Assembly: GCA_963932145.1 (NCBI GenBank)
Contig: OZ010603.1
Location: 86,398,368-86,462,367, forward strand
From: Acanthosepion lycidas
Lineage: Eukaryota; Mollusca; Cephalopoda; Sepiida; Sepiidae
Reading direction: 5' to 3'
Length of the DNA: 64,000 bases
Made by a program: the position numbers and the translations under genes. Numbering within the stretch: position 1 is the stretch's first letter; each line of letters opens with the position of its first letter. Below the pieces are notes generated by a model, which made no database searches, was not told the origin of the DNA, and worked only from the letters and a program-made list of their open reading frames with translations. Of the stretch, positions 32,282 to 42,267 are shown piece after piece.

Positions 32282-32690
32282 AAAACGATAAGACCTATTT
32301 ACCAATATAGTAGCAAGCTAAAATTCATGTGGAGTTACTAAGGAAGTGAGCTCATTAGAAAAACTGTTTTGAACATATTGATAGAAAAAAAGGAAGGTCA
32401 CATCATAGCGATTGGTAAGTAACTGAAGTCAAGATGCCAGGTCACGGCCGATAACATTACAGACCATTCCTGCGATTTTCTTGTGAATCTCGAGATATAC
32501 CGAGTGTAACAGCAAAATTGTCCAAACTTTTAACAAGTTAATTGTCCATCGCACATAATGTTTAATATCTTAAAAAAAAAAATAAAAACTAAACTAATTG
32601 AGTTTTTTCCAGGACTTCAGATAAGACGTTTAGCCATCTTGACTCTATTTGTAATAAGAATCACTCCAAAATATTTTGAGTTATTCAGCT
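32282..32690 (+). repeat. 410-bp dispersed element, direct copy
   Basis: Matches 42836-43256 in reverse complement: AAAACGATAAGACCTATTTA at the start, ACTGTTTTGAACATATTGAT, ATAACATTACAGACCATTC, GTGTAACAGCAAAATTGTCC and AGCCATCTTGACT near the end. Differences are substitutions and a poly-A/T length change. Class unknown; no frame conserved between the copies. Confidence 0.75.
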
Positions 32691-33540
32691 AGAAAGAAAA
32701 CAGGTTGAAATCGATTTGTGTCAGCCCAACTGTCTTTCCAATCGTGAAAGGAAAAACTTCATTCAGGCCTTCAGTAATGGTAGCTACTTTCACGCTCTGG
32801 ATTCCATCTTCCAAGTCAAGAACCATCAAGAGAACGGTGAGTAAATTTTAAAAGAGTGAAAAGTTAAAGCGGAAAAAACTGGATCAGGAGGTTACTATAA
32901 ATGAGTTTCTTTTTTCCAGGGACAGAGCGCGTTGTCGAAATATAAAATGGACACTTACGTCAACAACGAGTGGCAACAATTTCATACTTGAACGCAATTT
33001 TCAGGCCATGCGTTTAGTGTGGTGGCATGTCTATTTATATATGCTGGATATTTATAGGTAGCAAGGTCACGTGTTTTCCGTTTATTGTACTATCTTTATA
33101 GGTGGTAACTGTTAATCTAAATGCTATTCAGTAGCAATAATGCGGTATTTTGTAGCTATTGTGTACTATAGTTTGTTAACTTTAACTTTTATACATTCTT
33201 GGTTATTTTTGTAATCATTTCACGACAAGGAAGGCAATAAAGCAACTAAGATGTAAGGCGTTACTCGGAATGAGAGAATATAGGGAAAATTATTAAGTAG
33301 TGAGCATAAGAAAATAACAGGAATTATGAAGACATAAGATAACGACTCTCACTAAATTTACATTTTTGATGGTCAAATTTAGCTAGAAAGCGGGAAGCCT
33401 GGAAAAGAGTTTCACAAAAGGGAAGGGGGAGAGAAGAATCATCATAAAACTTACAGCTATATCTAGCCAATTCAACTGCAAAACGTCGAAACCCTGCCCC
33501 CAATCTGACACTGTGCTGAAATTCATTAAGTCTTGGTATG
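32691..33540. other. Unassigned sequence with a LINE-3'-end-like part
   Basis: 33218-33300 (TTTCACGACAAGGAAGGCAA) resembles the LINE 3' block at 43325 and 40900. 33395-33440 resembles 42195-42230 (AAAAGAGTTTCACAA-GGGA). Otherwise nothing recognised. Confidence 0.4.
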
Positions 33541-33776
33541 TTGTAACCTAGAAAAGGTTACTGAATGATGAATAACCAAAACGGAGGTTGGAAATGAAAT
33601 GTTAATCATTATAACATCAACAAAATACAATACTCGCCAGCGGCGTGAAGTAGGTAAACCACTGCCAGTGGTGGACTACTTATACAGCATATTACCCCCA
33701 CTTACAATAGTGTCCAACGTATTTATGAGGATTGAGACATACCCATTACTGTTCATAGGTACGGCATATAACAACA
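33541..33776 (+). repeat. GATA-tailed repeat, single unit without tail
   Basis: Full body of the unit from TTGTAACCTAGAAAAGG to GGCATATAACAA; the GATA tail is absent and a LINE fragment follows directly. Confidence 0.8.
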
Positions 33777-33955
33777 CATATTTTACATTGATAAATCTCT
33801 TGGTAAGATGCGAGCTGTACTTGACAATAAATCTTTGAATTTCTTTAAGGCACAGGCTGCCAGAGATCCCTTCGATAAGTCTATCAGAATTTTTTCCAGT
33901 GACCCCAAAACAACTCTTCACGCACCACATTTTTTTTAGATTTCCACTCCAAGAT

Positions 33956-33999
<44 letters not shown>

Positions 34000-34955
34000 A
34001 AGTTCTTCAAAGATACATGACAATGTCAATAAGAAAGTGCATTCTGTTCTTGTAGTATTTCATCTCCATTGGCTGGACGATTAACATTCATTGTTCTTGT
34101 GTTTTCCTCCCTCTAAGACTCTTCCGCCTACTATTAGTTTAGTAAGAGAGAAGGTTCGAGGAACAGTGAACTGTGAATAAATCGAGTGCTTGTTCATTCG
34201 ATACACTATTTCTAGTCGTGTAATATTCTTCTGGTGCATTTAAACATTTACTTCGACACAACATCTTGGCGACGAGGATGAGTTCCGAACACATTCGGAG
34301 AGAGACCTTAATGGATTGCTAATCCATTGGAGTCTCCCCGCATGAGTACCAAGATGTTGTGACCATGTAAATGGTTATGTCTATCGAATGAACTAGCACT
34401 CGATCTATTCACAGTTCACTGTTCCCCAAACCTTCTCTCCTACTAAACTTATAGTAGGCGGAAGAGTCTAACATAGACTCTTAGAGTGGGCACACCGTAA
34501 CAGTTCTGTATCTGTGTATTGCAAAGCCCAATAAAATTGTTATTGGTCCTATATCTATAAACTGGTTTGGATGGTGTTCATACCAATTTCTTGCAGTTTT
34601 CTTCCTGTAATAGTTGCAAATTTTTCAAAGCAGATATTGACCTAACTTTTCATATCATATCATGATTTATATTCAGTGGGAGCTAATAACGTGTAACCTG
34701 ATACAAGATGGTCAACTTTTTCTAGATATTCATCATAGAATTTGCATTTCCGGTTAACATTATGTTATGCTAGTAAATTTTAGTTAGCAAGAATTGGTCC
34801 TGTGCAGCAAGAATGAAAGCGATTTCAGCTTTTAGCCATGTAATACCATGTAATCCACTGATAAGTACGGGGTTTGTCTACATCAGCTTGTTTGGCATGT
34901 GCAGAGTATTGACCATGAAGAGGCTAATTTTGCCATCGTTTCTGCATCTGGTACT
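33777..34955 (-). mobile_element. REL-endonuclease LINE copy A10, interrupted by inverted LTRs
   Basis: Minus-strand nuclease and knuckle region of the same LINE family. It is broken by (TA)n (33959-33997) and by a 405-bp insertion at 34098-34502. Homology resumes immediately after the insertion (TTCTGTATCTGTGTATTGCA, CCCAATAAAATTGTTATTGG) in the order seen in A4. It ends at GGTACTTGGCT against (ATT)n (34961-34994). Confidence 0.75.
34098..34502. mobile_element. Inverted LTR pair (palindromic retroelement insertion)
   Basis: Bounded by GTTCT on both sides (34093-34097 and 34503-34507), a 5-bp target duplication. Left LTR 34098-34263 (TGTGTT...CACAACA) and right LTR 34355-34502 in reverse orientation (TGTTACGGTG...). 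They share ACTCTTCCGCCTACTAT and TCACAGTTCACTG-type blocks over most of their length. Each is followed inward by a TCTTGG-type primer-binding-like start (left: TTGGCGACGAGGATGAG). About 90 bp of internal leader separates them; no coding region. Confidence 0.75.
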
Positions 34956-34959
34956 TGGC

Positions 34960-34997
<38 letters not shown>

Positions 34998-35120
34998 TTC
35001 GATTTCTGCTTTGGTCACACTACCTACCAAGTCCGCGGGAAAAACAAAGGTGGTGTGTTGTTATGGCTACATTCCACGATTTGTTTTTTTTTTTGTTTTT
35101 TTTGTTTTTTTTGTTGTTGT
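34956..35120. repeat. (ATT)n and start of a duplicated block
   Basis: (ATT)n at 34961-34994 followed by ATTTCGATTTCTG and CACTACCTACCAAGTCCGCG. The same two lines occur after (ATT)n at 35791-35815. Then T-rich sequence to 35130. Confidence 0.8.
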
Positions 35121-35790
35121 TTTTTTTTCTAAATCCCATAACATCACTAGCGTCACATGGACAAATTTCTTCTTGCTATCAAGACATTTTTTGTATAATT
35201 CTTAAGCTAGGATTTTCAGGGATTTATTCAATGTGTTGTTGTGTTCCTTTTTTATCATTCCAAGGGCACCTTCTGTGACTGATACTATTCTTGTTTTCAT
35301 TTTCCACATTTTTTTCTATTTCAATTTCTAGGTTTTTATACTTCGATAGTTTTTCAAATTCCTTGGTTGCTTTGTTACAGTCCGCTGAGCAAGCCATATC
35401 AATTAGGAGACAAGTTTTTCTTTTGTTTTTTGACTATTATGTCTGGCCGGTCTATTTGCTTCAATCTTCCTATCTCTAAAGATGGCTTTATATTCGGTGG
35501 CAGCTAATACCGTGTAACTTGATACAAGATGGTAACCTTTTTCTAGATATTCATGGTAGAATCTGCATTTCCGGTTAATATATTTTTTCAATATGTATGA
35601 CAGTAATTTTTAGTTAGCAAGGATTGGTCCTGTGCAGCAAGAATAAAACCTTCGATTTCAGGTATTAACCGGGCTCTACTTATCCACTGATAATTACAGT
35701 GTTTGTCTAGATCAGATTGTTTGGTACGGGTAGAGTATTGACTATGAAGATTTTTATCATGCCATCATTTCTTCATCTGGTACTTGGCTT
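35121..35790 (-). mobile_element. REL-endonuclease LINE copy A11
   Basis: Minus-strand nuclease-knuckle region, decayed. 35403-35591 contains a CRFYHEYLEKGYHLVSS piece equivalent to the knuckle. Like A10 it ends exactly at GGTACTTGGCT against (ATT)n. Its last 310 bp and what follows duplicate 34640-35085 with an offset of about 838 bp. Confidence 0.7.
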
Positions 35791-36080
35791 TTATTATTAT
35801 TATTATTATTATTATATTTCGATTTCTGACATGGTCAAACTACCTACCAAGTCCGCGGGAAGACCAAGGGCAGATAGTGCTGTGTTGTTATGGCTAATAG
35901 GTCTAAGCTTATACAGAAGGTTTGTTGTGATCTTTGTAAAATTGTGTCTTTACCACATTTATCCAAACCGAATTCTATTCCAGTGTCATCTCTAAAACAT
36001 TTTATTCTTTTCAGGAGACATTCCAGCTGAGCATCAATAATATCATGCAACTTTAAGTCATTCATGTAAAAAAGACGGCT
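35791..36080 (-). mobile_element. REL-endonuclease LINE copy A12 (palm, catalytic box mutated)
   Basis: After (ATT)n comes reverse transcriptase palm sequence on the minus strand: YMNDLKLHDII (36036-36068), then KCFRDDTGIEFGLDKCGKD. The catalytic box, YIDD in copy A7, is YMND here, so an essential Asp has been lost. Confidence 0.7.
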
Positions 36081-36695
36081 TATTTTCCTTCAAGATAACT
36101 TACAGCCATATTCCGTCCTGTCGCGTGCTTCAGAAATGGACATTTTGGAATTTCCCGGCAGTTTTTATGATGACCAGATCGCCATGCTCATTAAACTGAT
36201 CCGAATATCACATCTTGGGACGTTGCAAAGATATTCCACAAATCTCATATAAGTGTTTTGAGACATTCCTTGCTTCCGCCAGGTCAAACCTTCACTGCTA
36301 GAAACTGCCATGCCATTTACATCATACCAAACTATCCATATTCCCTCTGTATTCCCTCAGCGAGAAGTAAATTCCATTCAAACAACTTCTTCCCGTGAAC
36401 CATCTCCATATGGGACAGATTCCTGACAGGATATTTACCCGATTACTACAATCTGGACCTGTCCAAGTCCAGAGTTAACCGTTATCTTGTCTTCCTATAC
36501 CTATAAACTACGCCTTAACGTAACCGTCTAGTTCGAGTGGCTCCCGGGTCTTGTACAGAGTGACTCTTACTGTAAAAAAAAAAAATTCTATACGTGAATA
36601 TTTTAAAAAACGGTCTCAGATGTGGAAAAATGGATGTTTTACAAAAAACCTGGACCGAAAAACGTACTGGGGATAAAAAAAAAAATAACCCATCG
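36081..36695. other. Unassigned sequence
   Basis: No motif-bearing frame. 36110-36560 has average composition but no recognisable homology. Confidence 0.4.
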
Positions 36696-36815
36696 TTTTT
36701 CTATTTTTCTTTATGTCGCGTCTCTTCAGAGCATAGGCGATCATGGGTCTCCACAACTTTCTTGTGACTATTGTAGCAGAGACATATCTCAGCGACTGAA
36801 AAGTGCCAGAATCGC
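36696..36815 (-). pseudogene. RTE-like LINE C-terminal tail
   Basis: Minus-strand frame reads ATIVTRKLWRPMIAYALKRR DI, the WR-MI-YALK type ending of an RT-encoding LINE. A second example at 61995-62060 reads VIKDRMLWRAMIARVLKN. The rest of the gene lies upstream at 37256-37570, separated by a SINE-like insertion. Confidence 0.5.
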
Positions 36816-36924
36816 TTGTATGTTTTGCAATGGAGTGTGGGTATGGCGAATTGGTGAGCTTCGGACTGAAGGTGAATAGGGCGGCACTTCGTGTTGTCGG
36901 AAGTGGTGGTTTCACTTGTAGCCA

Positions 36925-37180
36925 TTTTATTGATTGGTTCTTTTGAGGATCCTGGGTAATTTTACCAAAACTAAGTATTGTTGGTAATATTTTTATATAA
37001 AAATATATTGCTCGTATTTTTACCATAAAACTTTTACCATACTTTCATCGCTTTTTATTTTGGGGTTCCCTATTTTGCCATAGCTGGACCCTAACAGGTG
37101 CTACTACCCTGAATCAGGGTCGCTCAGGGAAAAAAAGAAATTCTGGGTGTTCATTGGCTTAGCGATGGCTCTGCCAGATG
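36925..37180 (-). mobile_element. Composite SINE-like element S2, copy 2
   Basis: Reverse orientation relative to copy 1: AT-rich TTGTTGGTAATATTTTTAT units, then CCCTATTTTGCCATAGCTGG, ACCCTAACAGGTGCTACTAC and CTGAATCAGGGTCG. Inserted within a LINE 3' end. Confidence 0.7.
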
Positions 37181-37255
37181 CATAAAAGTACGGTACGCTC
37201 ATTCAAGATGAGTTCGTTTCTGGGGGGAGACTAAGAAACGAAGATAATTGTAGAA

Positions 37256-37570
37256 TTGATTTGCCTATTGGACTTGTATGCATTTTTTTTTATTCTGTGG
37301 GTGATTCCGTCCAATTCTCCCACAATTATTACCAGGTATTCTTTTCCTAAAGTTAGTGCCATCCACCCAAGTTTCGGCATCCATTCACACAAGCTCGTCA
37401 GGTTAGTGACTCGCTGTCTTTCCCTAACTGTCTTGCCCTCAATATAGCCCTAGAGGCTTCAGCTTTCAAAGCCCTCATATCTCATTATATGTCCAAGGAA
37501 TTTCAACTGTCTTTTCCATTCTGTTACCATTTTCTTTAAGACTACCTCGTTGCTTACTCGCTTTGTCCAT
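37256..37570 (-). pseudogene. RTE/craft-type LINE RT C-terminal region
   Basis: Minus-strand reading: VSNEVVLKKMVTEWKRQLKF, LGHIMRYEGFES, then GYIEGKTVRERQRVTNLTSL. This RQLKFLGH-IMR...IEGK..R.RQR pattern is the hallmark of the region after the polymerase in RTE-like and related LINEs. Two stops lie between the blocks. No catalytic motif remains. Confidence 0.65.
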
Positions 37571-37794
37571 GGAATTATCCATGGACAAAGCGCGGCAAAA
37601 TTCCACTTTTGAGGGTCCTAGGTAAATTTTGGACAGTGACCCGGGTGGAAACGTTGGAACTCCCCACATAAAACTTGACCTTCTGTCGCATCTAATCCGG
37701 TAAATACCACTTCGATCGCTAAATCCCAGTTAGTTAGGTAGTCCCCTGCCTTGCTTGCGATTGTCAAGTTCCCTCTTCTGACAGATCAAGACTA
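37571..37794. other. Unassigned sequence with short inverted repeat
   Basis: 37563-37590 holds TTTGTCCATGGAATT and AATTATCCATGGACAAAG in inverted orientation (a perfect TTTGTCCATGG / CCATGGACAAA foldback). No other feature. Confidence 0.5.
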
Positions 37795-38150
37795 AGTTTT
37801 TATATGAAAATATATTGCCAGTAATTTTTCTATAAAAATTTATTGTTGGTAATTTTACCAAAACTAAGTATTGTTGGTAATATTTTTATATAAATATATA
37901 TTGCTCGTATTTTTACCATAAAACTTTTTTTTAACCATACATTCATGTTTTTTTTTTGTTTTTTTTTTTTTGAGTTCCCTATTTTTGCATAGCTGGGACC
38001 CTAACAGGTGCTACTACCCCGAATCAGGATCGATCAGGGAAAAAACAGCAATTAAGAGGCGGTTCCATGCTCCTCAAAACATACAATGTTGCGATCATAC
38101 ACCTTGTTTCTGGATGTAGTTTATCGTCATACCCAGGAATATATCCAATT
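37795..38150 (-). mobile_element. Composite SINE-like element S2, copy 3
   Basis: AT-rich units as in copy 2, then CCCTATTTTTGCATAGCTGG, ACCCTAACAGGTGCTACTAC, CAATTAAGAGGCGGTTCCAT, and TGTAGTTTATCGTCATACCC at the end. Confidence 0.75.
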
Positions 38151-38159
38151 GTGAAAACA

Positions 38160-38280
38160 GAATAACATATTTTTTTTCTACTCCAAAACTCCCAATAAAA
38201 TTAAATTTCGTCATTAAATTAGCCATAAGGTGTTGATATGCCGTTAAACAAACAAATAAAATTAAATCAAGAAAAATGTA
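38160..38280 (+). mobile_element. Composite SINE-like element S2, copy 4 (3' end only)
   Basis: Only the terminal block is present: ATTAAATTAGCC, GGTGTTGATATGCCGTTAAA and CAAACAAATAAAA. Confidence 0.55.
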
Positions 38281-38925
38281 TTTTAGGGAAGAATAAAAAG
38301 TTTCAGTAAATAGACAGGTAACAATGACATTATTTAAAATTAATTTAAAAAAAAAAACTATAAAATATTATTTCGACCCAGTATATTAATTAGCCGATAT
38401 TATTTTAAATAAACTATTTATTTTTTTCGAATAATTCTGCAAGCTACCTTTTTTGTTTCATAACTTCCTCTGAAGGCAACTAATATTGAAAAGTAGGGTG
38501 GCTTCAGAAGAAATATTTTCTTTCTCCCCCGTGTTAAATCTCTTTTAACCAATTAAATGTACGCTTAAATAAAAATCGTCGGTCTGATTGGCAAAGCAGT
38601 ATCGATCTTAAACAGAATTTCTAATATTCCTCTGAAAATCAGGCGGTACGCTTTCATTTATTTATTCATTTTTTTTCGATTATCGATTTCTTCCAACCTT
38701 AATTTTTTAGTATCTCCCTTGATCCAGCCTCATTAATAATCGATAAATCCGAACGGGAGTTCTCTTAAAATCATTCGCCAAAACCCGATGACATCAATAC
38801 AGCAGTACACGCAGCGGACTGGTGGTGTCGAAAATTGTAGAGGTTCCCAAATAAACCAGTGTTAGTTTTAATTACGTTAATTATAACATTTTCACAGCAC
38901 TCGGTTTTGGCAGCTTTTATTGGAA
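38281..38925. other. Unassigned AT-rich sequence
   Basis: No motif or repeat recognised. Confidence 0.5.
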
Positions 38926-39027
38926 GATATGTTAAAGCAATGGTTAGCAGCTGGGATATCCGAGTTTGAATTCCATTAAAGTCCACTTACTTATTAATAA
39001 TGGTTACCATATATACTTGCGTGTCAA

Positions 39028-39300
39028 GGAGACATCGACGTGGTGTCATGGTTAGAAAGCTTGTCTTGCTAGATCAATTACGACTGAGTAGCGAGTTCAA
39101 TCCTCACTGGGTGTCCCATACTTTTGACCTTATGCCACATGTAAGCTGTGCTTAGAAAATCACTAGGGCACCTCGACGTGTTGTAATGGTTAGAAAGCTT
39201 GTCTTGCTAGATCAATTACGACTGAGTAATGTGTTCGATCCTCACTGGGTGCCCCATACTTTCGGGCTTGTGCCACATCTATGCCGGGTTTAGAAAATGG
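39028..39300 (+). mobile_element. tRNA-derived SINE, two tandem units of 138 bp
   Basis: Two head-to-tail units. Each has an A-box-like TGGTGTAATGGTTAGAAAGC-type stretch (39041-39060; second unit 39180-39198 with TTG), a GCTAGATCAATTACGACTGA middle and a B-box-like GTTCAATCCTCAC / GTTCGATCCTCAC. The second unit also has complementary GGGCACC / GGTGCCC ends, as in a tRNA acceptor stem. A CCATACTTT-GGCTTGTGCCAC tail follows each. These are pol III SINE features of a tRNA-derived element. A weaker A/B box pair precedes them at 38934-38985. Confidence 0.75.
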
Positions 39301-39777
39301 CTATATATTTGCGTACCATGCGACCCTTGAAGAGCTAATTTTAAGAGGGTACTGCTGGCACTGGGTTAGGGTTAGGTTGCTGTTGACCATCTATATATCC
39401 ATATACTGTAGTCAAATCAGCTTCAAAATTATGTCTTCAAAGCTCGCATGATCCGCGGGTATGTATTTGTCGGGGGGGTATGATCAAACGTTTTGCCTGG
39501 AGTTGTTATTATGTAATATTTAGTTTATATGATTAATATCCAACAGTGGATTAATTGCATTTACAAAGAAGGCGATTATGTTGAAAAATATTTGTATCGC
39601 AGAATACACATTTGTATTGTAAAAACATTTTTGTTTTATAATTTCTGTTTCAGAATTATTGATATAAAACGTTACTGTTTGTTGCTGTCAACAAAAATCG
39701 AATAAATGTTTCATATCTATTGAAATACCGTGTACCGTCGCGTATCATGTGACTTTTGAAGACCTAGTTTTGAAATG

Positions 39778-40395
39778 TTCTGCGTAACACGATAAACAAC
39801 ATCCGCGTCCTGGGTAGGACGATAAACTACATCCGACAGCAAGGCCTCTGATCAGGAGGTTTTGAGGAGAGTGGAACCACCTCTTAATTTCTGGTGTTCC
39901 CGGGTCCACGCTGACCCAGGAAGGTAGCACATGTTAGAGTCCCAGCTATGGTCAAATAGATAACACCCAAACTGGGGTCAAAACACTATGAAAGTCTAAA
40001 AATAGGTATTGATACTAGCCATACATTTTTGTAACAAAATATTGTAAGCGATGAATTTTTGAGGAAAAAAGTTATTACCAGCAATACATTTTTACCAGCA
40101 ATATATTTTTGAAAAAATATTACCAGCAATATATTTGTAAAAAATATTACCAGCAATACATTTTTGGAAAAATATTACCAGCAATACAGTTTTTTTAAAA
40201 AATATTACCAGCAATACATTTTTGAAAGAAATATTATCAACAATACATTTTTGAAAAAAATATTACCAGCAATACATTTTTGGAAAAATATTACCAACAA
40301 TACAGTTTTGAAAAAAAATATTGCCAGCAATAAAAAATCTTGTCAGCTTTAAATAAACCATTGAGGTTGATATGCCGTAAAACAAACTAAACCAA
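39778..40395 (+). mobile_element. Composite SINE-like element S2, copy 5 (fullest)
   Basis: Complete order: two ACGATAAACTACATCCG-type units, GGAGGTTTTGAGGAGAGTGG, ACCACCTCTTAATTTCTGG, GGGTCCACGCTGACCC, AGTCCCAGCTATGGTCAAAT, CCCAAACTGGGGTCAAAACA, an internal minisatellite (40070-40340), and the terminal AAACCATTGAGGTTGATATG block. Length about 620 bp. No coding frame. Confidence 0.8.
40070..40340 (+). repeat. ATTACCAGCAATACATTTTT minisatellite, about 9 units
   Basis: Imperfect units of 24-32 bp made of ATTACCAGCAATACA followed by T- and A-rich bases. It is internal to S2 copy 5; related single or double units occur in the other S2 copies, so unit number varies between copies. Confidence 0.85.
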
Positions 40396-40549
40396 ACGAA
40401 ACTTAATATTGAAGCTAATTTTAAGAGGGCGTCATCATACACGAGATATAAAATTAGCGTATATTCTGCTGGCACTTGTTACGCTGTTAAACAAGGTACC
40501 GATCCATTTACTGTATCCAAATTAGCTTCAAAACGAGGTTTACTACTTA

Positions 40550-40700
40550 CGTACTAATAATACTCTTGGTAAGTTATGAATTTATCTCTCCCGTCCCAGC
40601 TATGGGTAAATGCCAGCGCAGGATGGGTCCTAAAGCTTTCAAGGTAAACGGTGTAGGAGACGGACAACTCTGAATTCAAAAGCTGAGCGTACGGACCACG
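40550..40700 (+). repeat. Dispersed repeat, copy also at 59818-59960
   Basis: Shared blocks: CAGCTATGGG-AAAT, AGCGCAGGATG/AGCAGGACAG, GGTGTAGGAGA and CTGAATTCAAAA-CTG. Non-coding, class unknown. Confidence 0.5.
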
Positions 40701-41136
40701 GGTGACCCACATCATATTCCGTAGACTTCGGCTGTCGGTAAAGAGCTTGGGGAGGAGATGAACGCCGCCTAGCTTTCTAAAAGCTCACTGAAAAAAGTCC
40801 TGAGGAAGAAGTGTTTCTTCTGTCCTTAAGTCTTCCCACCGACGATTAAAGCAGTCTCAATATTCTCAGTTCTATAGCTTTTCATATTTAACCATTTCAC
40901 CCCAAGCAAGGCGATAAAGCCCCTAAGGTGCTTGGGATTACTGGAAATAGTAGAGAATGAGAAAAAAAAACTAGTTATTTATTTAGATAAAGTATGCATA
41001 ATCCTGTAGTAATATGTTTTTTGCATTTTTTTTTTAATTACATGGATATATGTTTCAAAGGCAGCTGGAAAAACTCACTTTGATCGTTCTGATAAGTAAA
41101 AAAAAACCCGCATGAGAGCCCCAGACTCAACTCGGA
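40701..41136. other. Mostly unassigned; LINE 3'-end-like piece
   Basis: 40895-40970 has CCCCAAGCAAGGCGATAAAG, like the LINE 3' ends at 1 and 43331. A GAAGAAGTGTTTCTTC hairpin is at 40805-40820. Nothing else. Confidence 0.45.
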
Positions 41137-41520
41137 GTCCTACATCAAGTGCCTTGAGGAAGTAGTGCTGTTCAAGATGAAGAGTGTGGCTGCTTTTAGG
41201 CCCTATGTCTAGCAACAGGGCTCTGCGCCATGACACACAAGCAGGAGAACTCAATCATGGCTGTCAGACAATTCTCCAACCACATCACCCTTTTATATCT
41301 GGCCACCTAACTCCTGATACTGCAACTCACTTGATTATTATGTGTGGGACGCTGTTGAGCGAGGCAAACAAAATTCCTTGTAATACAAAAGATTAACTGA
41401 AGGTAAGGATTATGGCAGCATTCATCAAATTAAACAGGGAAACTCTCCAATATAGTTGTAGGAATATTCCGAAGACATCTGGCGGTCCTGATTTACGCCA
41501 ATGACGATTGTATTGAATAA
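41137..41520 (+). pseudogene. mariner transposase catalytic/C-terminal remnant
   Basis: Across several frames: SYIKCLEEVVLFKMKSVAA, RPYV-QQGSAP, TQSWLSDN, IWPPNS, then LDYYVWDAVER and an NKFAL-type end. The QQGSAP element corresponds to the second catalytic Asp box (QQDSAP type), where Asp is replaced by Gly. The WPPNS...LDYYVWG box carrying the third Asp is recognisable. Frameshifts and stops abound. Same family as 25532-25666 and 44152-44790. Confidence 0.75.
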
Positions 41521-41589
41521 ATTTGCTCTTAGGAATTTCAAAATATTGTTGTGAAATGTTGGAAAATATATCTGTTACAATGAGATATC

Positions 41590-42026
41590 GTTGTTTTTTT
41601 GTTTTTTTTTGTTTGGTTTAGTATGTTTTGTTCTTTTCGGCACATCAACCTCAATGGGTTATTTAATGCAGACATGCGTTTTATTGCTGGTAATAATTTT
41701 TCTTCAAAAATATTTTGCTGGTAATAATTTTTACAAAGGATTTCTGGTATTTTTATACTTTCATAGTGTTTTAACCCCAGTTTGCGTTTAACTATTTCCC
41801 TTTAGTTGAAACTCGAACAGATACCACCGAGGGTCTGGGCGTACCTGGGAACATCAGCAATTAAGAGGTGGTTCCACACAAAAACCTCCTGATTAGAGGG
41901 ATTGCTGTTGGATATAGTTTATTACTTTACACGGGACCCGGATGTATTTTATTGGTTTACACAGGACCCAGACGTAGTCTATTTTTTACACAAGACTCGG
42001 ATGTAGTTTATCGTCATACCCAGGAC
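41590..42026 (-). mobile_element. S2 copy 6, inserted in mariner 3' flank
   Basis: Reverse-orientation S2: CACATCAACCTCAATGGGTT, TTATTGCTGGTAATAATTTT units, AATTAAGAGGTGGTTCCACA, and three copies of an ACACAGGACCCGGATGTAGT-type unit at 41930-42025. The mariner 3' flank (GAGATATCG | CAGTCGGTGTTATTTTC), continuous at 25730-25750, is split by it. Confidence 0.75.
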
Positions 42027-42267
42027 AGTCGGTGTTATTTTCATTTTGCCTTAATTTAGACGACAAATTATCCATCGTACCCAGTATTTCTAAAATAGTG
42101 AAGTGAAAGAACAATAAAAGAATAAGTCTTCAGGAAGACAGATGGTGCTGATTGGCGTTGCATTCTTTGAAGATTATACAGACAAGCAATGAATCAGAAA
42201 AGAGTTCCACAAGGGAGGACTGCGAGAAAAGAAATTATTATCATCAAAATTATTGTTCGTTCTAGCT

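Noticed and set aside
36616..37026. 136-codon minus-strand frame as a single gene
   Set aside because: It joins a LINE tail (TRKLWRPMIAYALK) to S2 and low-complexity sequence; only the tail is meaningful.
40793..40830. Hammerhead candidate CTGAGGA followed by a strong AGAAG/CTTCT hairpin
   Set aside because: No GAAA after the hairpin.
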